NCBI GenBank assembly: GCA_963680875.1
Contig: OY804580.1
Location: 96,997,353 to 97,061,352, forward strand
DNA length: 64,000 nucleotides
Direction: 5' to 3'
From: Bathymodiolus brooksi
Taxonomy: Eukaryota; Mollusca; Bivalvia; Mytilida; Modiolidae
Below the pieces are notes generated by a model. The model was not told where the DNA came from, made no database searches, and saw nothing but the letters and a program-made list of their open reading frames with translations. The first letter of the stretch is position 1. Each line of letters starts with the position of its first letter. Positions 36,701-48,700 of the stretch are shown here, one piece after another. The translations under genes were made by a program, and so were the position numbers.

Positions 36701-39700
36701 GCTCATTGTAGACCATGACTGACCCACCATGCCCTCATTTCTGGATATTTTTCATATATTGTTGAACTTGTTGTCGTCCTGATTATAGCTGTAATTTTGC
36801 ACCTCAATCAGTCATGTTCAACACAGTTCTAACATTTATTTTAATTCAGTTGTTAGGATTCACTATTTCAAATAACAATAAATATCAAAAAGCTGTGTTC
36901 AATCACAGAGTTTATATAGGGACCCTTGAGGTCAATATAAATCACAGCAGCTGCATTGGTCAGACCTAACTCTTTAAATTAGAATACAAATCGAGGAGAG
37001 AAGATTGGATTCAAGTGTAGTTTTTTGTACATGTTAGAAGTAATATTTATATAGAAAATATTGAAATGTGTAGGTTTTTGTACACCTAGAAGTAAGGTCT
37101 CAGTTATATAGCAAGTTTGTAAGAGTTTTTCACCTCACTCTTGATGACTTAACAAGAGTCACATATGTAGTCTGTACCTGACACCTACACTGATTTATAC
37201 AGGTACAGATGTATATATATATATCATAGTCTGTGTATATATTATTGTCAGTCATAATAATGAGAATATTCATGTAATAATTATACAGTAAAACCTGTGT
37301 AAAAGTAACACCTTTTAGAGGCTAAGGTTAATGTAATGGTTTTTAACGCCGCCTTCAACAATATTTCATTTATATCGTGGCGGTCAGTTTTATTGGTGGA
37401 GGAAACTGGAGTACACGGAGAAAACCACACCTGCCGCAAGTCGCTGACAAACTTTATCACTTAATTTTGTATCGAGTACACCTCACCATGAGCGGGATTT
37501 GAACTTACAACATTAGTGGTGATGGGCACTGATTGCATAGATACATGTAGTTGTAAATCTTACTACCATACGATCACAACCGTGACGTCTTCTGTTATTC
37601 AGAATAAAATGAAAAGCAAAAAATACCACACTGTCAGAACAGTTCCATAATCAAATAGAAAAATACCACACTGTCAGAACAGTTCCATAATCAAATAGAA
37701 AAATACCACACTGTCAGAACAGTTCCATAATCAAATAGAAAAATACCACACTGTCAGAACAGTTCCATAATCAAATAGAAAAATACCACACTGTCAGAAC
37801 AGTTCCATAATCAAATAGAAAAATACCACACTGTCAGAACAGTTCCATAATCAAATAGAAAAATAACCACACTGTCAGAACAGTTCCATAATCAAATAGA
37901 AAAATACCACACTGTCAGAACAGTTCCATAATCAAATAGAAAAATACCACACTGTCAGAACAGTTCCATAATCAAATTGAAAAATACCACACTGTCAGAA
38001 CAGTTCCATAATCAAATAGAAAAATACCACACTGTCAGAACAGTTCCATAATCAAATAGAAAAATACCACACTGTCAGAACAGTTCCATAATCAAATAGA
38101 AAAATACCACACTGTCAGAACAGTTCCATAATCAAATAGAAAAATACCACACTGTCAGAACAGTTCCATAATCAAATAGAAAAATACCACACTGTCAGAA
38201 CAGTTCCATAATCAAATAGAAAAATTGTAGAAAGAAGTAAAATCAATACACCTAACATACAAATACATGACTGCTCACTTTCATGGCTTGGTACAAGCAC
38301 TTCAATAAAAAGTGGCAGGGTCAAACTAGTATTATGGTCCCAAACCAAAAGACTGATTTATGGGTCAATTTAATTTAAGATATTGAATGTTTGGTTTTTA
38401 CAGGATTTTCATTTATTTAGGGTTCAAATCAGAAAGTTAAAACTATACAATACTGTACTATGTTTGAAATTCTTTTCTCTATTGATTCTGGGGCCGCCGT
38501 GGTCATGATTGTATGGTATTTGGATTTACAACTACCTGTACAATCAGTGCCTGTCACCACTAAAGTTGTGAGTTCGAACCCCGTTCATTGCGAGATGTTC
38601 TCGATACAACATTATGCGATAAAGTTTTTCAGTGACTTGCGACAGGTCGGTGGTTTTCTTTGGATATAATGAAATATTGTTGAAAGTTGCATTAAGCACC
38701 ATAAACCACCCTTTGATTAAGTGTATTTCATGATATGAGTTCTTGACTTGTTAGTCAGCTCAAGAAAAAATTTCTAATCTTTTCAATTCAAATATTTATA
38801 CTTTTTCTGATGATTGCTCTAAAGTCCAATGCTAAAATCAACAGCTTATCTGATTTCAATAAAAAAAAGTTACCTGATACTATTTTTGATATGATTATGG
38901 AATTACATGCTAACAGTCAAGAATGGGTTTTAAAACAAATGGGTCCAAAGTCCAAGGCTAAAATCAACCCTGTTTTAAGCCCATTATGTAATAATTCGGA
39001 TATTTCATTCCTCAGCTCTGTGTGGGCCATGTTCATTTAAATGTATTGTATATAAAATCCATGCTGTAATGAACAATTTCTTTTTTTCCTTTGATAGATT
39101 GATTGTGGCTACAGGTCTTTGTAAGTTCTTTTTATGTTTTGAGAGACAAAAATAACTGTAGTTCAAGATAAGATCTAAATGGATCATGGAGGGTCCACTT
39201 TGATCATAGATCATTGCAACAAGGCATTACCTTTTTTACCTGTATGGTCTAAATATGCAGAAAATTCACTTAAAATTCAATTTAGACACCCACTGAAATC
39301 ATTTTAAAGCCATTTATATCCTAAAATATGCATTAATTTATTTGCTTTACATGATAACATGGATTTCAAGAGGGAAAAAATCTTTTTTTTTATCTTTAGG
39401 CTAAACCTTTTAATATTTAATCAGTAACAAGAAGGAGATTGTTATGTATTTATTATTTGTTCATATGGGTGACTAAAAGATCTGAAAATAATTCTTAAAA
39501 AAATTCTCCAACAGACTTAATCACAAACATGCCATATATATACATGTACTTGTATGTCACTTAGTACAAGTACCTGTTAAGGAAAGAAAGTTTAAACAGT
39601 GATGGTCAATAATTCTACCTTTAATCAACAAAACAAACAACTTATCATCTCAAACCTTTAGTTAGCAACATAAAGTAAACTGGATTTACCAATTACGGAG

Positions 39701-42700
39701 AAATCACAATAATTGCTCACTCAGTTACTTTCATAAATATTGAAAGTTACATCCCAAATGGGCCATCATGGCTGTGATCGTATGGTAGTTGGATTTACAA
39801 CTACATGTACTTATGCCTATCACCACTGATGTTGTGAGTTTGAATCTTGATCAGGGCAAGGTTTACAACATTATGTAATAAAGTTTGTCAGTGACTTGTG
39901 ACAGGTCAGTGGTTTTCTCTGGGTCCTCCTGTTTCCCCCACCAATAAAACTGACTGTCATGATGTAGCTGAAATATTATTGAAGGTGGCATTGAACACCC
40001 CTCCCCTCACAATTCAGATAACCCTTATATATTCTGTTGATGATACATACCATGTACCAGTACATTAAATATTACCAATCAATGATCTCATCCACTTATA
40101 ATAATAAATTTATCATTGTATATAATTTAAGTTAATTTATGCCATAATACAACTTGTACACAAATGGTTTCCATAGTTATAATATTTTGTAAGAAGCAAT
40201 GATTTATAGTCCTTTGACCTCAGATCTAGAGCCAATTTAAAGAACATAGACTTAGTTATGATTTTTTCTTGTTCAGATGTTTATGACCGGTGGAAAACTG
40301 CATCAGTTTTCACTTTGTACAATTTTTGCTTAAAATTATCTCCCCTTATCCAGATGCCAAGTAAATATATCTTTAATTTAGTAAATAAAATAATATAAAT
40401 TAGAAATAACTTGCCTGCTAATCAGTTGTTTCTGTAAATATATTTCATAATTCTAACATGACCTCCTTCATTGGCTATATAAATAATGATGCCAACCCAT
40501 GTTAAAACTCACAACATTTATGGCTTGCATGAATTATTTCTTAATTTTTGTAATTAATGTTCTGTGGATTTCTGTCACACAAAATATTTGGGTAAATTAT
40601 TTCTGATAACCTTATTGACTGAATTAAAGATATATTTTCTGACTGCCATGATATAGCTGAATGTTGTTGAAAGTGGTGTTAAAAACCATAACCATAACTA
40701 TATATTTACTGTATTTGGCATCTAGAAAAGGAGAGATAATTTAATGCAAAAATACTACAGTCAAAATTGATGCAGCTGACCGGTTGTAAGTCACTAACAA
40801 ACTTTATCACATAATGTGGTATCGAGTACACCTTGCCATGAATGGGGTTTGAACTCACAACTTTCTTTCTATAATGTGTTCGATATGACAAAGTTAATAA
40901 AGATTGATGATACATGTACCAGATATTTTTATAATCCCTTCCCACTCATTGATTTTGGTCCTGTTGTGGTCGTGATCGTATGGTAGTTCGGTTTACCACT
41001 ACCTGTGCAATTAGTGCCTATCACCACTAAAGTTGTGAGTTCAAACCCCGTTCATAGCGAGGTGTATTCGATACAACATTATGTGATAAAGTTTGTCAGT
41101 TCCTTGCAGTGGTTTTCTCCGGGTACTCCGGTTTCCTCCACCAATAAAACTAACCGCCACGATATAACTGAATTATTGTTGAAAGTGCCATTAAACACCC
41201 TAACCCTATTTTTATAATCCCTTCTCACTGATTGATTTTTATATACAGAGAATACAGTTTGAATTTAAACTTTGACAAATTATGCATGATATTACTATTT
41301 TTTATCTTCAGAGGTATCAGTAGTATTGTTAGACGATGTGTCAGTAAAGAGACTGGACAGGAATATGCTGTCAAGATCATCGACATCAGTGGCGAGAAGG
41401 GTGAAGACTTCCACACAGACCAGACCAAGCGTGAAACCATCAGGGAAATCAACATCCTCAAAATGTGTGATGACCATCCAAATATCAGTAAATATTTTAT
41501 TGTCTTTTACATATTGATTTGAAAACACATGCAACCACATCGGTAGAGTAAAGGTTAGCATGCTTGCTTTGAGTGCGATAGATCATGGGTTCGAGTCCTA
41601 ATCGGGTCAAACCAAAGACTATACAATTGGTATTTGCTTCTCCACTAAGCACGCAGCATTAAGGAGAAAGAGCAAATACTGGTTGGCTCAGAATCAGGAT
41701 AATGTGTCTGAGTGGGCGAGCTAGCCCTATAAAAATCCAACTCTTGCATGTTGGTCTAGTACAAAGCGGACCTCATCATCATCTCATTGAAAATTAACTT
41801 GTTCTCGCCATGATATAGCTGAAAAATGGAGTTGGCGCTAAACAACAATCACTCACTCTAAAAACAAATGCATGCAGGCATGCAGCCAAGTATTTCAAGA
41901 GGGATTTGTTAAACTCGTGAGGCGACCTAGTCAGGCCGCAGAAAGTCCCAAAAAAATTGACCTGTGATTACAAAAAAAAGTTTTTAGAACCATTGATTAT
42001 TTTAACTTTTTTAAGTTCATTATTCAAATTTGTCATAGCACTATTTTACTGCCCCAAATTCCAGTTTGGTCCTAAATGATCTTGCATGCTTTCTCAGAAA
42101 AGCTATTTTGGACTTGACAACTTTTTATTCGTTCATAAGGTAAAAATGTCTTTTCCGTCTATATTAGGATTTGACATTCTACATTTGGGTACAAATAAAT
42201 CTTCCCTTATTTGACATATTATTTCTGTTATATATGTATGATGTTTTTGGCTGGCTGCACAGGTTATATAGTATGGTAAAGTGTGTTTGAATACAGAATA
42301 ATCCTTCAATCTGATAAAATTCAGCTGTTAGTTTTGGCTGCATTTACTACATACTTTGCTACAGTTTTACACTTTTCACCAGTATGGGCTCTCCTCCTGC
42401 AATAATTTTGGTTGTCATGACATAGCTGAAAATTGTTGAAAGTAACTGTTTATATCCGTGGAGGTTTTTCTCCCCCAAGATGTTTCGTAGTCACGGCATA
42501 GCTGAAAATCGTTGAAAGTGGCTATTAACGCCATCCCACACCAAATCAAATCTCTATTTGATCCAATATATGTGGTACGTGACTTTTAACACCCATACAC
42601 CAAGTGTATGTGGTTTCTCTATAGGTAAGATATTCTCAAATATCATATGTAGGTGTTTATAAACCCACTAATGACTATAAAATGTTTTAATTATGTCACA

Positions 42701-45700
42701 TTTGAAATATAAGTCATACATGAAATAAAAGAATGTAGATTTTTGCATTATAAAAATGTACTTTTAAATATATTTTTCTACTTTCAGTTCGACTCCATGA
42801 CTAAAATCTTTAAATTATGTCACATTTGAAATATAAGTTATACATGCAAAAAAAGAAAGAAGATTTTTGCATATTATAGTGCTGTAAAATATTTTTTTAC
42901 TTTCAGTTTGACTCCATGACTCATTCAGTGATAGTGCAGTAAAAATTTATTTTTATTTATATATTTTTTTACTTTCAGTTCGACTCCATGACTCATTGTG
43001 CATTAAAAATTTATTTTTAATTATATATTTTTCTACTTTCAGTTCGACTCCATGACTCATTCCAGACTCTTACATTCATCTTCTTAGTGTTTGAATTGTA
43101 AGTACATATATATATCATGTATTATGTATTGAGAATGTTATGTTCAATGATCAACCAATATAAAACACAACTCACTGCACCCCCTAATGAGAAAGTTTGC
43201 TTTGATTGGTTTATGGTGTTTAACGCCACTTTCAACAATATTTTAGTTATCGGGTATATCGTGGCAGTCAGTTTTATTGGTTGAGGAAACCATAGTACAT
43301 GGAGAAAATCACCGACCTGTCGAAAGTCACCGACAAATTTACATATAATGTTGTATCGAGTACACCTCGCCATGAGCGGGATTCGAACTCACAACGATAG
43401 TGGTGATAGGCACTGTTTACACAGGCAGTTGTAAATCCAACTACCATACGATCACGACCACGAAGGCTCCTATTTTGATTGGTTGTTGGTCTGGCCATAT
43501 TATATTCTTTGTTTCTACTGTTGGTAAATCAAAACAACAACCCATATACATGTACCATTTGTACTCATCTTGGTGCCATTTTTCCCCATCACCAATATAG
43601 CTGATATACTGCTCATGACTAACAATAAACAGTGTCACAATGTTATCAACCCTATTTTTAGCTCACCTTGCCAAAGGCAACGTGAGCTTTTGCCATCACT
43701 TGGCGTAGGTCGTCCGTTAACTTTTCACATTTTAATCTTCTCCTCTGAAACCCCTCGGCCAAATGAACTGAAACTTGGTAGGAAGCATCTATGGAAGGTC
43801 CTTTATAAAATTGCTCATTTTGTCCCGATCCATTAACAAACATGGCTGCCACAGGCAATTCTTGTTTCTGATTGGCCGATTTAAAAAAAATCTTCTCCTC
43901 TGAAACCGCTTGGCCAAATGAATCAAAACTTGGTAGGAAGCATCTATGGAAGGTGCTCTATAAAGATTGCTCATTTCGTCCCGATCCGTTAACAGACATG
44001 GCCACCACAGGCCATTCTTGTTTCTGATTGGTTGATTTCTAAAAAACCTTCTCCTCTGAAACCGCCTGACCAAATGAATCAAAACTTGTTAGGAAGCATC
44101 CTTGGAAGGTCCTCTATAGAGATTGCTCATTTAGTTCCGATCCGTTAACAAGCATGGCCGCCACAGGCCATTCTTGTTTTTGATTGGTTGATTTCTAAAA
44201 AAAATTCTCCTCTGAAACCGCTTTCCCAAATGAAGTGAAATTTGGTAGGTAGCATCTATGGAAGGTCCTCTATACAGATTGCTAATTTTGTCCCGATCCA
44301 TTAACAAACATGGCCGCCACAGGCAATTCTTGTTTCTGATTGGCCGATTTTTTTAAATCTTCTCCTCGTCCTGTATAAAGATTGCTCATTTCGTCCTGAT
44401 TCGTTAGCAAACATGGCCACCACAGGCAATTCTTGTTTCTGATTGGTCGATTTCTAAAAATCTTCTCCTCTGAAATCACTTTATCAAATGGACCGAAACT
44501 TGGTAGGAAGCATCTATGGAAGGTCCTCTATAAAGATTGCTCGTTTCGTCCCGATTCGTTAGCAAACATGGCTGCCACAGGCAATTCTTGTTTCAGATTG
44601 GTCGATTTCTAAAAATCTTCTTCCCTATAACTGCTTAGCCAATTGAGCCGAAACTTGGTAGGAAGCATCTATGGAAGGTGCTCTATAAAGATTGCTAATT
44701 TCATTCCGATCTGTTTACAAACATGGCTGTAATAGGCAATTCTTGTTTCTGGTTAGTTGATTTCTAAAAATCTTCTTCTCTGAAACTGCTTGGCCAAATG
44801 AACCGAAACTTGGTGGGAAGCACCTATGGAAAGCTCTGTATTAAGTTTCCTCAAAGCAAAATGAAAGGTGAGCGACACAGGCTCAGCCCACTGAGCCTCT
44901 AGTTCTTTAAGAAACAACTATTAAATTAAAATAGGGGGCTATTTTTTTCTTTAATATCGACTACCATTTCCAATGAGAAATTTGTGTAAAATTTGAAAAA
45001 AGGAAGGTTTTCCCATGGAAATAAAATTAACTTTTGTGCAGAAAAAAATATGCCTGATAAGAGAAAAGATAGCCCAAATATTTGTCAAAAATTATTAAAC
45101 ACACATTTTGTTTAAATAACTGTATTTATTTAAATGCCCAATCCTTGGTTTGTTGTTCGGTATAATAAAACAGTTATTGCCTTCAATGGATGTAAACATC
45201 AGAATTGTTAACCCTCAAGGGGTTATTTCCCTCGGGCTTTACATCCATTGAAGGCAATAATTGTGTAATGTTACATTGTTTTCAACATCATTTTTCCATT
45301 ATGTAACTTTTGAAAATACACTGCAGATGATATTAAATATTCCCCCTTTTAGTGCACGATTCTTCTTGTTCCGTGATGTCGACTAAACGATGATTAATAC
45401 CCTACATTAATAATTCTTTATTGTTAAGATAATAGAATCATATTCGACCTCCGGGGTTTAATAACCAATAATTGGACTATTTTTTCATGGTAGAATGGGT
45501 GATGGAAAAAAGTAGAGTGACCCTGTGATGAACTTTGGAGTGGTCATCTAACATGTCAACAAGGGTAGCATGATTATAGTAAACACGTCCTTAAATCTTC
45601 TGAATAATCAACTACCCATAAAAATTGTAGATTATTGTACTATAATTTAACATTGTTCCGACCAGTAACCCATTTTCAAACATGATACCTTAATTCGGCC

Positions 45701-48700
45701 AGTCACCTTATTTTAAACCCACACAGTTTTTACCTTTAATATTTATTGATCTATTAAGAATCTTTAAAAATCAGGAGAAAATAAGTAGTCTTATGACAGC
45801 GGAGACTTTATATTGTAAACAAACTATTTGCCATGTCACATGTATAAGATACAAATGTATGTAATATGTATGTCAGAACATAGCTTTCTATTGGATAAAA
45901 CTAGACCAGGTCACCTACATTTACTGAAATAGAAAAGTATCACATAGAGTTCATTGACATTGGATATTTATTTATTTATTTTTATTGAGGAATTGTTACT
46001 GGCCCAAATAATGGACAAACATTTGAAAGATGTGTGTGGGATAATTCTTGGAATTATAGAGTATAGAAATGAAGAATAAAATTTAATCTTAATATTAATA
46101 TTGCTAATTATGTACTATGGTCAGCTTGGTCAAAGGTCCCTTTAACACCTGCCTCTGGTGACCACTGCATTTGGATAATTGATACTTGTCCTTGTGCATT
46201 GGTCACGGAGGGGACAGCCATGCGGTGCCTGTATTGTTGGTAAAGGTTTTATATACATATAGTGTGTATATTAAAAAAAATTTTTTCCTTATTTATTAAT
46301 AATATCATTATTGATTGTGCATCTCTGGTCTACTGACACAGTTGTTAAAAGTTTATTTTACTGGAAATAAAACTATATTATTCAAACAAATTGCACTGGT
46401 GGCTTATATGACATTATCAATATTTCCTTGTTGTTATTATGTACATTGTATGTATGTATTCCATATTGTCAATCATTGTAATTGCTATGCCCCTTGTGGG
46501 TCCTTAATTGGTCAATAAAGTATTCTTCTTATATACTGAAAAATAGATTTTTATATGAAGGGATGATTTTTTTTCATTTATTTAACTGATTTCATCTATT
46601 TTCCTCTGACAAAAATATTCCGAAAGATACAGGACACAGTCAGAACAGTTCAAAAAGGGACCTTTTGAAAAGGGGGTGTAGATGGGTTCAGCTATTTTCA
46701 TTGATTTTCAGTTATTTTATTTTCTAATTGGAATCACCTCTGAATATGATATAACCAAAAGAATGGTGTATACATTGTTAAAGGGGTTAGGAGGGGTACT
46801 ATGCTGTATACTCGAAATCCTGCTGAAATTAAAGTTGGTATTTCCTAAAAACTGATAAAGTTTAATCCCTCCCAAAATCATGAAGTTTAACAGCCAAAAT
46901 CCCAAATTCATGCAAAATAAAAGGCTCAGTTCTGATGTCCCAACAAAGGTAGGAGCACCCGGCTTTGTAAATTACAAAAAAGGGTGCACTCGACTGGCAA
47001 CCGCAAGTGATAAAGTTTACCAGTGGGCTTGCCCATGGTCGGTGGTTCTCTCCGGGTACTCCGGCTTCTTCCACCACTAAAACTGGTCGCCATGATATAG
47101 GCTAGCTGGAATATTGCTGAAAGTGGCATTGAACACCAAAAAATCTAATCAAATCAAATCAAAATCAAATATCTCCACATTAAGGCCCAACAAGGGGCAA
47201 ATTAGTATTAAGAAAAAGAGTTATATTTAAGTAAAATGACCTGATCATATGAAAAATAAACCATTATGCACTGTACAGTACAGTATACCTATACAAATAT
47301 GACTTAGGGAACAACCGTTTAACTTTTAGGGGGGAAATCGGTCAGGATAACCGCAGCTAGCCATCTGTACATATATGTGTTTTGGATTGATGACAAATAA
47401 TGTTCAATTTAAAAATCATTTTGAACTTGATGCTCTACTGTACTCTAATTATAGATAGATAAAGTAGGTCATATTTGTTGTTTTGTTTGATCTTAAAATA
47501 TCAATGATTCTCAGTGCATATTTAATGTACCAGGGCAAATTCTTTGTTTTGTTTAACATAATTTTATGTTTATTGTTATTAGTATAGATTATTTCCCCTC
47601 AAGAGAGGTCATCTCTCTAATAAGGCCACATTTTCATTGCTATGTTTTTTTTAATTTTCTATCACCAAATTTTATAGAAAAAAAATTACTTGAAAGATGC
47701 AAAAAATAGATAATTTGACATTTTTGGGTAAAATTAAAAAAATAATGAAAAAAAAAATCTAATAATAAATAAAAAACAAGAAATATCACACTATTGAAAC
47801 TCTCCGGAATCTAATAGAAAATCATAGAAACAGAGTCAAAAGCTACACCCCCTAGCACACGTACACATGACCTCATGACCTCTGAAAAGAAGCTAAACAA
47901 TGATAACTTCATCAGCCCATATATTTGTGAATTATGCAATAATAATCTTTGTTACCTAAATACCACATATGGGTTAAGTAAACAGGGGCGGATCCAAGAT
48001 TTCAAGTTAGGGGGAGGCGCACTTAAAAAAATTGCCTCGAGCGGAGGGAGGTGCGAAAATTTTTGGTGTATTTCGTGTGAAAAATCTTATTTTTTCCAAT
48101 TGCGAAGGGAGGCGCGAAAATTGTTGGGGTATTTCGTGTGAAAAATCACGATTTTACGCAAAAAAATTATATTTTTTCCAATTTTAGGAGGGGCGCGCGC
48201 CAGGTGCGCCCCCCTCTGGATCCGCCCTTGGTAAATACATCAGAAGTACATATAAGCTACATACATCAGAAGTACAAAAGTACATATAAATCCTGTAAAA
48301 CAAGTACATAATATATATTAATTTGTATAATTAATTTTAACATATTTTATTGTCCAAAATATGACCAATTTCAGTCAGACACTAGTTACACAGTGAAACC
48401 TGTCTAAACTGGAATCCTGTTTTAACCGAACTAGAGATAAAGTTCCAATTTAGGAAATCTTTGTTAATTTAACCTTTATAAAATGAACACCTGTCTATTA
48501 TGAACACACAAGTTGGTCCCAAGGAGATTCTGTGTAGACAGGTTTAACTGTACATGTATAACACTGTGTATCATTTAATTTTATGATAATTTAATCTGAT
48601 AGTTATGGTTTTGGGATTTTTCCCCCCCAACAATATGGATCTTTTTTCATTATAAACCATTCAAATATTTCATTTCTTGACTTTGTCTGATATTTTAAAA

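Larger units (their letters stand above)
15767..41311 (+). other. PHKG intron 1 (25.5 kb)
   Basis: GTAAGT...TTCAG. It holds most of the repeat mass of the locus: 70-, 25-, 49-, 37-, ~122-, 31- and 40-bp arrays, nested DNA transposons and many SINEs, plus the alternative first exon. Stretches with nothing recognised include 17125-17755, 18676-19444, 20905-21505, 25045-25426, 26870-27810, 33400-34060, 34565-35140, 36185-37330, 38710-39755 and 40002-40636. Confidence 0.85.

Noticed and set aside
37615..38225. CRISPR-like regular array
   Set aside because: Units are directly abutting 40-mers with no unique spacers and no cas genes, in a spliced animal gene. The same applies to the 49-, 37- and 30-bp arrays.
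41295..41561. Minus-strand frame opposite PHKG exon 2 (and 41225-41461)
   Set aside because: Shadow of the real exon on the + strand.
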